A stretch of 27,080 bases of DNA from CAZODA01 sp964578485 (GCA_964578485.1 CAZODA010000043.1:1-27080), one strand, 5' to 3'; shown: positions 8,324 through 16,551, counted from the first letter of the stretch. The notes: a model not told the origin generated them from the letters alone. Program-made: numbers and translations.

Positions 8324-8417
8324 CCTTAATAAGTAAAATTATGTATCCTTGAAAAATGAACAAAAGCCCTCAACAGGAGGCAATTATCAATTTTTATTAA
8401 CATTAATTCTTACAAAA

Positions 8418-8711
8418 ATGAAAACAAACAAAAAAGCAATTTTAGGTTTCGCAGTTGCGATGGTTTTTTCTCTTGCTTTTATGCAAGGGATAAGTACAAA
8501 AAGCAATCAAGTTGCTAATTTACAGCAGGTCTCTATTGGGGCAGGATATATGGCTGGAAATGCTGAATCTACATCTGGTACTGTTATTTGGGGCAGCGTT
8601 AGCGCTGTAACTGGTGGAGCTGCTGGTACAGTTGCATATGGCGCATTAGTTAACTCCTGGAATCCGGCTGGATGGGTTGGCTGGGGAGTTGCCGGTGTTT
8701 GTGCTTTATGA
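8418..8711 (+). CDS. Secreted peptide precursor 1 (bacteriocin-like)
   Basis: A 97-residue precursor. The leader has a basic start and a hydrophobic core (MKTNKKAILGFAVAMVFSLA, then FMQGISTK). A short polar linker (SNQVANLQQ) comes next, then a Gly/Ala/Val/Trp-rich core of ~60 residues with no acidic or basic residues except one Glu. The tail NSWNPAGWVGW ends with GVAGVCAL and has a single Cys three residues from the end. The leader and tail are nearly identical in peptide 2, while the middle differs. I chose 8418 rather than an upstream TTG (8349) because the second gene shows the same MKTNKK start. A leader of this kind looks Sec-like but has no clear AxA site. Leader conservation, small hydrophobic core and neighbouring export and SpoIIM/Yip1 genes point to a secreted antimicrobial or signalling peptide; activity is unproven. 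Confidence 0.8.
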   Translation: MKTNKKAILGFAVAMVFSLAFMQGISTKSNQVANLQQVSIGAGYMAGNAESTSGTVIWGSVSAVTGGAAGTVAYGALVNSWNPAGWVGWGVAGVCAL

Positions 8712-8745
8712 TTTATCAATTATTCACTTAATTTTTTTAAAAAAA

Positions 8746-9039
8746 ATGAAAACTAATAAAAAGGCAATTTTAGGTTTTGCAGTTGCTATGGTTTTTTCTC
8801 TTGCTTTAATGCAAGGAATTAGCACAAAAAACAATCTTGATTTTACTAATCAGCAAGTAGGAGTAGCTTGTTCTGTTGTTGCAGCAAATTGTGAAAGTGG
8901 TGGTGCTACCGGAGCATGGCTTGGTGCCGCTTCTGTTGCATACGGTTTTGCCATAAACGTTGGTTACGGAGCTGCTGTAAACTCATGGAATCCTGCAGGT
9001 TGGGTAGGTTGGGCCGTTGCCGGTGGTTCTGCCCTATAA
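8746..9039 (+). CDS. Secreted peptide precursor 2 (bacteriocin-like)
   Basis: Tandem paralogue of peptide 1, also exactly 97 residues, 34 bp downstream. The first 28 residues differ from peptide 1 only at position 21 (Leu for Phe). The middle is different: VACSVVAANCES contains two Cys eight apart, which could form a disulfide, followed by GGATGAWLGAASVAYGFA. The tail returns to NSWNPAGWVGW and ends VAGGSAL, without the terminal Cys. Conserved ends around a variable centre resemble two-component bacteriocins or diversified paralogues. The start at 8746 is supported by the conserved leader. The next small gene follows after 22 bp. Confidence 0.8.
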   Translation: MKTNKKAILGFAVAMVFSLALMQGISTKNNLDFTNQQVGVACSVVAANCESGGATGAWLGAASVAYGFAINVGYGAAVNSWNPAGWVGWAVAGGSAL

Positions 9040-9061
9040 TATAAAGCAAAAATATGATGCA

Positions 9062-9226
9062 ATGAAGAAGAATATAATTATAGGATTAGTAGTAAGCGTA
9101 ATAACCACCATAGTATATTTTCTAGTAAGCTATATTATTGGACATAAATTATGGTATATTCCATTGTTTGCAATTATATGGTGTGTTTTATTTATTTTAA
9201 TGAGACACTCCGAGAACAACAAGTAG
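9062..9226 (+). CDS. Two-helix small membrane protein, immunity candidate
   Basis: A 54-residue protein: MKKN, helix at about 4-22, a loop with HKLW, a second helix at about 29-46, and a polar tail ending HSENNK. It directly follows the two precursor genes and precedes a terminator-like hairpin, which is the usual place of a cognate immunity gene. The ATG at 9062 gives a normal basic start; the longer frame from 9017 overlaps precursor 2. Function is inferred from position and topology only. Confidence 0.7.
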   Translation: MKKNIIIGLVVSVITTIVYFLVSYIIGHKLWYIPLFAIIWCVLFILMRHSENNK

Positions 9227-9241
9227 AACATAGTTTTTAAT

Positions 9242-9276
9242 AAGGGAGAAGTGTGTTTTCAAAACATTTCTCCCTT
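9242..9276 (+). terminator. Hairpin between precursor and SpoIIM units
   Basis: AAGGGAGAA at 9242-9250 pairs perfectly with TTCTCCCTT at 9268-9276. Inside it TGTTT/AAACA extends the stem around a small internal loop. Only a short T-run follows (TTT then AAATC), so it may be a leaky terminator or an mRNA processing and stability element. It separates the peptide and small immunity genes from the SpoIIM-like gene whose ATG is at 9290. Such a site would lower expression of downstream export genes relative to the peptides. Confidence 0.55.
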
Positions 9277-9289
9277 TAAATCTTACCAT

Positions 9290-9856
9290 ATGTATTACAG
9301 AAAATTAATTATATTAACCCTATTTGCATTTCTAATTTGGATAATTCCTTTTCTTCTTACATTGTCATTATCAAAAGATAACAATGCCCAAGGCTCTTTT
9401 ATATCTGAAAATAAAGAAGAAGGAAACAGTGTTGTACAGAAAATATTTGATGCATACTCACAAGATAATAAAGCTGAGGTGTTTCGATTAATCTTTTTTA
9501 ACAATTTGAAAGTTGCGACAATTAATATAATTGGAGGGATGTTTCTGGGATTAGGAACTTTCGTGAATCTATTATTTAATGGGTTTTATGCCGCAATTGT
9601 ATTTTCCTCTATTTATCAAAATGGTATGGAGGTAACTAAAATAATCGAACATACAGCTCCACATAGCTTTGAAATGATTGGTATTTGGCTTTCTGGTGGT
9701 TTGGGATTTTATATTACCTCGCTTATATTAAATGTAATGTTTAAAAACATAAAACCAAAAACAAAAGATATCAAAACTATTATTGTAAGCATCATAGGAA
9801 TTAACCTGATAATTTTATTAGCAGCCTATGTTGAAGCCTATTTCAGTGTTAATTAA
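9290..9856 (+). CDS. SpoIIM-like (DUF95) membrane protein
   Basis: A 188-residue polytopic protein resembling stage II sporulation protein M. It has a first helix after MYYRKLII, a polar region with SKDNNAQ, then helices separated by NNLKVATINIIGG and the diagnostic block HTAPHSFEMIGIWLSGGLGF. In Gram-positive bacteria DUF95/SpoIIM proteins are recurrent members of circular and other bacteriocin loci (maturation, secretion or immunity). I chose the ATG at 9290; a GTG at 9251 lies inside the hairpin and would add an unlikely polar extension. It is followed after 13 bp by the Yip1-like gene. Confidence 0.82.
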   Translation: MYYRKLIILTLFAFLIWIIPFLLTLSLSKDNNAQGSFISENKEEGNSVVQKIFDAYSQDNKAEVFRLIFFNNLKVATINIIGGMFLGLGTFVNLLFNGFYAAIVFSSIYQNGMEVTKIIEHTAPHSFEMIGIWLSGGLGFYITSLILNVMFKNIKPKTKDIKTIIVSIIGINLIILLAAYVEAYFSVN

Positions 9857-9869
9857 ATAAAACAACAGA

Positions 9870-10445
9870 ATGGAAATGAGCATAAAAACCCAAAAAGTTC
9901 TCCATTATTGGAGTTTTAGTATAGTTCTAACATATAGCTTATTGATGGCTGAGTATCTTAATACAGTTGGCAGAGAGGTTTCCTTTGCTGCCAATAATAT
10001 GATTCCTGATACATCAATATTAAAATATATTTATTTATCCAACTATGTTATAACAATCATATCTGGTATTGTTGTTTGGATAATTAGCAGTTTCCTTTTT
10101 CATATTTTCTCGATACTATTAGGTGGACAAGGAGAGTTTAAGGACTTCATTAAGTATTCAGGCTTATTGTATGTATTTCCCCTAATTGGCTTTACAATTT
10201 GTTTGGTTCTATTTGAATCTGTCCAACTACCGGATACTAATCTTGACTATTTTTTTAGTACAAATAGTCTAGTGATAGCAATAACCTGGATAATTAATGC
10301 ATCTTCTTCATTGTGTTTTTTATTGTTAATACCAATAATAAAATATTTCTATGAGTTTAACTGGTTAAAAGCAATAGGTTCAGTTTTAATCCCCATTGGT
10401 TCAATATATCTATTAAGCCAGTTTTTCGCAAATTATGTTTTGTAA
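9870..10445 (+). CDS. Yip1-like membrane protein
   Basis: A 191-residue protein with about five hydrophobic segments. The segment FHIFSILLGGQGEFKDFIKY is typical of YIP1-domain proteins, where a conserved GG[K/Q]G turn joins two helices. ATG 9876 is an alternative start two codons later. Prokaryotic Yip1 proteins have no settled function, but they occur with SpoIIM-like proteins in bacteriocin and membrane-stress loci. It sits between the SpoIIM-like and PH-like genes, supporting a membrane-protection or assembly role. Confidence 0.72.
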   Translation: MEMSIKTQKVLHYWSFSIVLTYSLLMAEYLNTVGREVSFAANNMIPDTSILKYIYLSNYVITIISGIVVWIISSFLFHIFSILLGGQGEFKDFIKYSGLLYVFPLIGFTICLVLFESVQLPDTNLDYFFSTNSLVIAITWIINASSSLCFLLLIPIIKYFYEFNWLKAIGSVLIPIGSIYLLSQFFANYVL

Positions 10446-10505
10446 TAACGGACATCAACAATAAAAACGATATAAAATTAATATTTGATTTAAGCTTTGT
10501 TTAAA

Positions 10506-10577
10506 ATGAAACGACCATATAAAATCTTTGCACACAGGAGCATAATTATTGACATGGGAGTACCATCTAACCAATAA
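10506..10577 (+). other. Short open frame, 23 codons
   Basis: In the 142-bp gap between the Yip1-like and PH-like genes there is an ATG frame starting MKRPYKIFAHRS and ending SNQ. It has no recognisable features and may be chance. The gap has no clear promoter or hairpin. Confidence 0.2.
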
Positions 10578-10587
10578 AGATAAATAA

Positions 10588-11118
10588 ATGAAAAACAAAA
10601 TTGAATTTATAGCGGGAGAGGTATCTGTTTTCATTCCAACATCAAAAAATACACTTTCATCATTTCTAAATATTTTCCTATCCCTTATAGTGTTTATTTT
10701 CTGCGCTTATTTATTAGGAAGCTTATTCGCTAATAATTATTTTGTTATAATTATCACCCTATTGATGGGGTTAACTATCAGTCCTTTTATAGCTAAAGGA
10801 TTGTATTGGCGGTTTCTGGGAAAGAGAGTTATAACATTTGATAAAAAGTATGTGATAATTTGGGAAAAAACAGGGGAGTTTTCGTCAGAAAAGGTGTTTA
10901 AGGTTAGCCATATTAAGAAGGTAAGGATTAATGAAACGAAAGAAATAAACATTTTTTCCCGGATCAAATCTTTTTGGACCAGAGATGGAGGTGGCAGCAT
11001 GTGTTTCTTATACGAAGGTAAGCCAATCAAAATAGGATATGGATTGCAAATGAGTGAGCTTAACGAGCTTATTGAAAAGTTAAAAGAAGGGCAGATTCTG
11101 ACTAATAACAATTTTTAA
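10588..11118 (+). CDS. Membrane protein with PH-like domain
   Basis: A 176-residue protein. Two hydrophobic helices (about 24-47 and 50-70) are followed by a beta-rich soluble domain (FDKKYVIIWEKTGE, FKVSHIKKVRINE, GGGSMCFLYEGKPIKIGYG) and a C-terminal helix (SELNELIEKLKEG). That order of strands and final helix fits bacterial PH-like (bPH/DUF304-type) proteins. PH-domain membrane proteins also occur in circular-bacteriocin loci as immunity or secretion factors. The family assignment is by fold impression, not a signature motif. Confidence 0.6.
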   Translation: MKNKIEFIAGEVSVFIPTSKNTLSSFLNIFLSLIVFIFCAYLLGSLFANNYFVIIITLLMGLTISPFIAKGLYWRFLGKRVITFDKKYVIIWEKTGEFSSEKVFKVSHIKKVRINETKEINIFSRIKSFWTRDGGGSMCFLYEGKPIKIGYGLQMSELNELIEKLKEGQILTNNNF

Positions 11119-11205
11119 CGCAGCCTTCTAACAGCACGCGAATTAACGCTATAGCAAATGAAATGATTATAGAATCGTAATAACCAGCACCAATAAGCAA
11201 AATCT

Positions 11206-12570
11206 ATGTTCAAAAAGAGTGTATTATTATTTGTTATCGGAAGCATTGTATCACACAGCGCATTCAGTCAGGCAGATATTTGGTCTCTTGAAAGGTGTAT
11301 TACTTATGCCCATAAGAACAACTTACAAATAAAACAGATGAATTATGATGCCGATATTGCTCAAATAAATTTGAATTCAGCAAATAATGCTTACCTCCCA
11401 AGTTTGAATGCAGGCATTACTCACAAGCACTACATAGACCGAACCGTAAGCCTTTACGATCGTTCTTATTCAAATGCTAACAAATCGGCAGGCAACGTTT
11501 CAGTTAGTGCCGGCATTGATGTTTTTCAAGGGTTCAAACATAAGCACAAGGTGCAACAGAGCAAATTTTCCTTAAATGCCATATTAACAGACATTGAAGA
11601 AGCAAAAAATAATATAAGCTTAAATATCACCTCAGTATATTTAGATTTGCTCTTTTATGATGAATTAATCAATTCAAATACTGTTCAGCTCAACGAAACG
11701 AAGAAGCAAGTTAATGTTGCACGAGAGATGGTTAATTCAGGAGTAAAAACAGACTCCTATTTGTATGAGTTTTTAACTCAATTAGCTCAAGATTCAGTTT
11801 CTTTGATAAGAGCCCAAAACAGTTATCAATCCAGTCTTATTAATCTTGTACAGCTATTAGATATAAACGACCCGTCAGGATTTGAAATAATAAGACCTGA
11901 TATTTCCATTCTGTTAGAGACAAATATTTCGTCCCTACACGATTATTACACTCTTGCTTTATCAACCTTACCGCAACTTAAGAGTGTGCAATACAGGCTA
12001 AATGCATCTGAATCAAATATAAAATACTATATGGGGAATAAATATCCTTCGTTGTCTTTTGAGGCTTATGCCGGATCATACTATTCAAGCAACAGTCCTC
12101 TTTTTACCAATACAAATGAAATTATTAAATACCCTTACCGTTATCAATTATCTGATAATGCTAATATATATTTCGGTCTAAATCTCAATATTCCAATTTT
12201 TAATAGACTCAGCGTCCGCAACTCTGTCAACCTGGCAAAGATAGCTAAAGATAAAGCTGATGTAAATGTAGCATTGGTACAGCAACAAATTTATAAAGAT
12301 GTACAAAGAACTTATTATGATCTAATTGCTGCCCGAGAAAATATGTTGTTAATGAAAGTATTGTTGGATGCAACACAGCTGTCTTTTACTCATGCAACGG
12401 AAAAATTAAAAGTCGGCGTTATTTCCGTGTATGACTACAGCATCGTAAATACAAAGTTGTCAACTGCAACTTCTGATTACCTCCAATCCAAATTTGAATA
12501 CATCTTTAAACTAAAAATTTTAGATTTTTATACTGGGATGCCGATTACACTTGAAACTAAAATCAGATGA
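11206..12570 (+). CDS. TolC-family outer-membrane efflux protein
   Basis: Outer-membrane channel of the tripartite exporter, 454 residues. It has a signal peptide (MFKKSVLLFVIGSIVSHSAF, cleavage probably near SQA), then two tandem OEP repeats. The first begins WSLERCITYAHKNNLQIKQM and has long coiled-coil helices; the second begins around STLPQLKSVQYRLNASESNI. Each repeat carries a beta segment (SVSAGIDVFQGFKHKHK and YFGLNLNIPIFNRLSVR). The length is normal for the family. The ATPase gene overlaps its stop (ATGA), so the two are translationally coupled, linking TolC and ATPase to the permease and adaptor upstream. Confidence 0.9.
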   Translation: MFKKSVLLFVIGSIVSHSAFSQADIWSLERCITYAHKNNLQIKQMNYDADIAQINLNSANNAYLPSLNAGITHKHYIDRTVSLYDRSYSNANKSAGNVSVSAGIDVFQGFKHKHKVQQSKFSLNAILTDIEEAKNNISLNITSVYLDLLFYDELINSNTVQLNETKKQVNVAREMVNSGVKTDSYLYEFLTQLAQDSVSLIRAQNSYQSSLINLVQLLDINDPSGFEIIRPDISILLETNISSLHDYYTLALSTLPQLKSVQYRLNASESNIKYYMGNKYPSLSFEAYAGSYYSSNSPLFTNTNEIIKYPYRYQLSDNANIYFGLNLNIPIFNRLSVRNSVNLAKIAKDKADVNVALVQQQIYKDVQRTYYDLIAARENMLLMKVLLDATQLSFTHATEKLKVGVISVYDYSIVNTKLSTATSDYLQSKFEYIFKLKILDFYTGMPITLETKIR

Positions 12571-13226
12571 TTGTCCTTAACGATATACATAAATCATACA
12601 AAACCGGGAAAACAAACCTTCACGTATTAAAAGGGGTTAATCTCAAAGTTCAAAAAGGAGAGATGGTTGCAATTATGGGATCATCAGGTTCTGGTAAATC
12701 TACATTGTTAAATGTATTGGGCATATTAGATAATTATGACGAAGGAAGCTATTATTTAGATGGTTCTTTAATACAAAACCTAACAGAAAATGAAGAAGCA
12801 TATTGTCGAAACAGGAAAATTGGCTTTGTCTTTCAAGATGCAAATCTAATTACATTTAAAAATGCAATGGAAAACGTTGCGTTGCCCTTGTATTATCAGA
12901 AAATGACTAAGAAGAAAAGAAATCAGCAGGCACTAAAATACCTCGATAAGTTTGGCTTAAAAAACTGGGCAACACACTTGCCTTCAGAACTTTCCGGAGG
13001 TCAGCGACAACGAATTGCGATTGCAAGAGCCATGATATGTAATCCTCTAATAATTTTAGCAGACGAACCTACTGGACAGTTAGATTCTGTTTCTTCCATG
13101 GAAGTCATGAGTTTATTTAAAGGGATAAACAAAGAAGGCATAACAATATTAATAGTTACTCATGAACGTGATATTGCTGAAAAGACGGATAGGATAATTC
13201 AAATTAAAGATGGTGTAATTGGGTAA
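12567..13226 (+). CDS. MacB/LolD-type ABC transporter ATPase
   Basis: A 219-residue ATPase with Walker A GSSGSGKST (about residue 38), Q-loop in IGFVFQDANLI, signature LSGGQRQRIAIARAM, Walker B IILADEPTGQLD and H-loop VTHE. It ends immediately after the typical IIQIKDG strand, like LolD. It is the likely motor for the permease at 3479-4732 because it is coupled to TolC in the same unidirectional gene run. It is a clear paralogue of the ATPase at 1191-1913. Separation of permease plus adaptor from TolC plus ATPase by the peptide genes is unusual and argues that all are one functional unit. Confidence 0.92.
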   Translation: MIVLNDIHKSYKTGKTNLHVLKGVNLKVQKGEMVAIMGSSGSGKSTLLNVLGILDNYDEGSYYLDGSLIQNLTENEEAYCRNRKIGFVFQDANLITFKNAMENVALPLYYQKMTKKKRNQQALKYLDKFGLKNWATHLPSELSGGQRQRIAIARAMICNPLIILADEPTGQLDSVSSMEVMSLFKGINKEGITILIVTHERDIAEKTDRIIQIKDGVIG

Positions 13227-13254
13227 CAGCATAATTAGGACCATGAAAAATAGA

Positions 13255-13868
13255 TGACACACAATTAATAATCAATGGAAAAATGCAGAAAAAGACCCAA
13301 AAAGGCAGTTTATTACTCAAAGGCCGTATTTAAGAAGCGTAATAAAGCGCAGCAGATTTTAGACATCATGCATATTAACATGTATCAAAGTCACTACTTA
13401 AATGAGAGAGTACAGTTTAATGGCTCTATTATTTATAAGGAGCTGGAAGCCTTGCAGAAGCATCCCAGCGTGTTGGAAGCCGGAATAGAAACTTGCCGCC
13501 CCGATACTGCATGGACAGTTTATCCACACTCTGAAGAATTAAAATGGAGCATCGACAATTATGGGCCATACATCCTGCCTTATAAAGGAATGACAGTAGA
13601 ACTTAATTCTGAAAATTTGATGGTTTACGGCCAATTGATAAAGCACGAAAGGCAATTTAGACCGGAAGCTGAAAGAGATAGTTGCGGACATTTCACCTTC
13701 TATAATGATTATTACTTTATGTTGGGCGATAATTTTCACGACAGTGAAGATTCGCGTTATTTTGGACCTGTGCGTGAAGAATTTTTAATTGGAAAGGCTG
13801 CCTTTAGGCTGTATTCAAAATCTGTAAGGGTTAAGACCCTTCCGAGAATACTGTATAATATTAAGTAA
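13255..13868 (+). pseudogene. Truncated signal peptidase I (box E half only)
   Basis: From about 13255 the DNA is homologous to the 3' half of the signal peptidase gene at 18777-19925. The ILYING region corresponds to AATAATCAATGG, after which a frameshift is needed to enter the long frame 13275-13868. That frame (197 codons) keeps box E (MLGDNFHDSEDSRYFGPV) but has no SGSM box with the catalytic Ser, no Lys box and no membrane anchor, so it cannot be an active peptidase. The 148 bp around box E are nearly identical to the intact copy although the flanks are diverged. It lies 22 bp before the first 886-residue lipoprotein, mirroring the intact pair downstream. Confidence 0.85.
13652..13799 (+). 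repeat. Box E conversion tract, copy 1
   Basis: These 148 bp differ from 19706-19853 at only two positions (ct/cg in an Ala codon; g/a in a Val codon). The neighbouring coding DNA of the two peptidase copies is strongly diverged. The pattern suggests gene conversion. Confidence 0.8.
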
Positions 13869-13890
13869 GATAACAACATACAATTCTACT

Positions 13891-16551
13891 ATGAAAAACT
13901 TCATCTTATCATTTTTTGTTCTGTTATTATTCATAGCAGGATGTAAAGACAACAGAGTAGTCTATAAGCTTAATGAACTGCATAACAATCAAATTCTTTT
14001 GGACAAATGGGTTGCGATAGGCTCTTTCAACCTTAATCCCGGGAACAATCTAAAAGTAAACAACTTAGAAAGGTTAGGCTTGTCAGAGTCTTCAGTTACT
14101 ATAGACCAGCTTGAAGCTTTAGAAATAGATTCATTAGATGGGATTAGCGTTGAAATATTGGTAAAAGACAATTATTATATAGATTTTGCCAATCATTTTA
14201 ATCTTTCAGATACTACTAAAGAAGGATTTGCCACCTATGCCTATTGCGTATTAAAAAGCAGGAAAGAGCAAGAGATAATGCTAAACTTTTCTGCCAACAG
14301 CGGGAGCATGGTTTGGCTCAACAACGAATTGGTGTTGGAGTCAGATATGATACATAAGTCCTTTGTGTATTACGACAATTATCTACCATTAAATCTTAAA
14401 AAGGGAGAAAACCTATTACTACTTAAAACCCGTAACAATGGCTCAGACTGGAAAATGTTTGCCTGCCTTGAAAACCGAAGTTTAGAAGGAGAAAATCGCC
14501 ACAGCACAAACTCTATTATCGAACTTAATGGGAACTTCTTGAATAGGAGTTTTGTTGATACTGACACGCTACATTTTGGATGGTGGCTTTCTTCCGATTT
14601 TCATGGTCGCTTTAATATCAAAGGCGGGATGGTCGATACAAGCTTTAATGTCAATAGCCGACCTCAAAATCTTGATTTATCATATTTGTCAAAGGGCTTA
14701 TATAAAATAACTTATTACAATGACAAGGGGAACTTAGCTCAACATTTTTATAAGGGAGATTTTTATACTGCTTTTAACAATAAGTTGTCCTTACTAAAAA
14801 GCATGGACCTTTGTTCTGTTGCTAAGAACAATATAATTGCCTATGAATACCGATATAAGCATATGCTGAAATCAGAGAATATTCCAACCCAATCATACAA
14901 TATTCCTAATTGGCAAAGAAGGATGATATTCCTCTATAAAGGGCTTGAAGCTATATACAATAAGGAAAAAGGGGATAGCACATCGCTATCTAATATTTCT
15001 TCCTACATATCTGATATTGACTCTGCTGTCCAATATTATCAACTTTTTTATCCTGAAAACTATAACATAAACGACACATTGCCATTAATGATAGACCTCC
15101 CGGTGCCAATGAAAAGGTTTAATTCTAAACTTGAAACATATAGTTTTGCAGATATAAATGGCGCTGACTTATTCTCTTACATGGCAAATAAGCACAGAAT
15201 AATAATCTTAAAAGCAAATTTCCGCACCATCGATATAAGTAACAGGAATAATATAGATGAATATGATTTATTTGAAAATATTAATGCTGTCAAGAACATT
15301 TGTAATATCGATACTACCCGAATTTATATGAGGGGATCTTGTGAGTCTGCCTTATACGCCTTACGGTTAGGTGCAAAACACCCTGATAAATGGGCAGCTA
15401 TTGCGCTGACTTCACCAAGAATGGTCTCCTATGATGACGAAGACAACCCATGGCTCCGACAGAGCAATCCAGTCAACATTTTAAGCAACCTCTGGAATGT
15501 CCCAATATTAAATATCCACAGCCGATTGGATGAGCATACAAACATAAGTAACAGCTATCTGCTTAATCGCTTGGCTAAAAATGCAGGCTTGAAAAATTAC
15601 CATTTTAAAGAGCTTTCCTGGGAATTTGATACACATTATTCTGCTGAGTATATTGATACCTCAATAGAGTTCCTCCTGAATTACTCACTAAACGAAAGGG
15701 AAATAAATGAAGTTAAGTTCTCAAGCTACCAACTCAAAAACCCTTCCTTTTATTGGTATAGCATAATATCATTTAACACCACGGGAGATATAGCAAATGT
15801 ACACGCTAAAATCAAAGACAATAAATTACAAATTACTTCAGAAAATGTTGCGGCTTATAAATTGAACCTTTTGAAGTTACCCTACAATAAGAACCATAAA
15901 CTGCTTATTACGGATAACGGGGAAATTGTTTTTGACGACCATATTCATGAAAAAGAACTGATTATCCCTACAGAGTCTTTTGATACTTATACAACTAAAA
16001 CCTCTCAAATTGAAGGACCCTTTGCGCATGCTTTAATCAATCCCTTTATAATAGTGCCCGGCACCAGTGGATTTGATATAGAAGTCCAGACAAACAAAAT
16101 TATAACCGATAGCTTTGTAGAAAAATGGGAGGCCTTATACGATAGTAAATGTCGGAAAAAAAATGATAGCGAAATTACCAAATCCGATATTGCTAATTAT
16201 AACTTAATATTGATTGGAAACGAATATAACAACTCACTTATAAAGAATTACACCCCATTTCTACCCATATCTACTTCATCCACGACTATACAAATAATGG
16301 ATAAAACTATTTCCGGAATTGATTTAAATTTCTATTTAGTGTTTCCTAATCCACATATAAAGAATAGATATCTAGCAGTCTTGGGATATAACAACCCCGG
16401 TAATTTCATCCTAATGTCGGAAGATTATGATGATATTTGTCATGATATTTCAAATTTTGGAAGATATGACTTTAGAATATGGTCAAGGTTTGAAAACAAT
16501 ATATATAAAGGGCTATTTGATAAAAATTGGAAAGTAGCAATTGAAAGGTGA
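13891..16551 (+). CDS. Alpha/beta-hydrolase-like lipoprotein (Cys nucleophile), 1
   Basis: An 886-residue predicted lipoprotein (lipobox LFIAGC, Cys18, then KDN, compatible with surface export in Bacteroidota). Domains: a beta-sandwich of the kind seen in sugar-binding modules (LDKWVAIGSF; MVWLNNELV; LPLNLKKGENLLLLKTRNNG, about residues 30-200); an Ig-like or linker part; an alpha/beta-hydrolase of the esterase/prolyl-oligopeptidase type (about 370-600); and a C-terminal part with a Rossmann-like segment (YNLILIGNEYN). The nucleophile elbow reads IYMRGSCESALYAL, so Cys484 replaces the usual Ser of GxSxG. The candidate acid is Asp547 (HSRLDEH) and the candidate base is His582 (FDTHYS). Substrate unknown; proteolysis, acyl transfer or peptide processing are possible. 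It is paired with a broken peptidase gene. Confidence 0.78.
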   Translation: MKNFILSFFVLLLFIAGCKDNRVVYKLNELHNNQILLDKWVAIGSFNLNPGNNLKVNNLERLGLSESSVTIDQLEALEIDSLDGISVEILVKDNYYIDFANHFNLSDTTKEGFATYAYCVLKSRKEQEIMLNFSANSGSMVWLNNELVLESDMIHKSFVYYDNYLPLNLKKGENLLLLKTRNNGSDWKMFACLENRSLEGENRHSTNSIIELNGNFLNRSFVDTDTLHFGWWLSSDFHGRFNIKGGMVDTSFNVNSRPQNLDLSYLSKGLYKITYYNDKGNLAQHFYKGDFYTAFNNKLSLLKSMDLCSVAKNNIIAYEYRYKHMLKSENIPTQSYNIPNWQRRMIFLYKGLEAIYNKEKGDSTSLSNISSYISDIDSAVQYYQLFYPENYNINDTLPLMIDLPVPMKRFNSKLETYSFADINGADLFSYMANKHRIIILKANFRTIDISNRNNIDEYDLFENINAVKNICNIDTTRIYMRGSCESALYALRLGAKHPDKWAAIALTSPRMVSYDDEDNPWLRQSNPVNILSNLWNVPILNIHSRLDEHTNISNSYLLNRLAKNAGLKNYHFKELSWEFDTHYSAEYIDTSIEFLLNYSLNEREINEVKFSSYQLKNPSFYWYSIISFNTTGDIANVHAKIKDNKLQITSENVAAYKLNLLKLPYNKNHKLLITDNGEIVFDDHIHEKELIIPTESFDTYTTKTSQIEGPFAHALINPFIIVPGTSGFDIEVQTNKIITDSFVEKWEALYDSKCRKKNDSEITKSDIANYNLILIGNEYNNSLIKNYTPFLPISTSSTTIQIMDKTISGIDLNFYLVFPNPHIKNRYLAVLGYNNPGNFILMSEDYDDICHDISNFGRYDFRIWSRFENNIYKGLFDKNWKVAIER

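Noticed and set aside
8349..8417. N-terminal extension of peptide precursor 1 from an upstream TTG, including an AGGAGG-like sequence at 8376
   Set aside because: The tandem paralogue shows that the conserved leader starts at MKTNKK (8418 and 8746). The AGGAGG is too far from either start and Bacteroidota rarely use strong Shine-Dalgarno sites.
8507..8719. Minus-strand open frame over precursor 1
   Set aside because: It is a shadow of the Gly/Ala-rich plus-strand gene, and the protein is a low-complexity Pro/Ala mixture.
8418..9039. Double-glycine (class II) or NVEALA-type peptide assignment
   Set aside because: There is no GG or GA cleavage site following an acidic leader helix, and no NVEALA motif; only the basic-hydrophobic leader layout is loosely similar.
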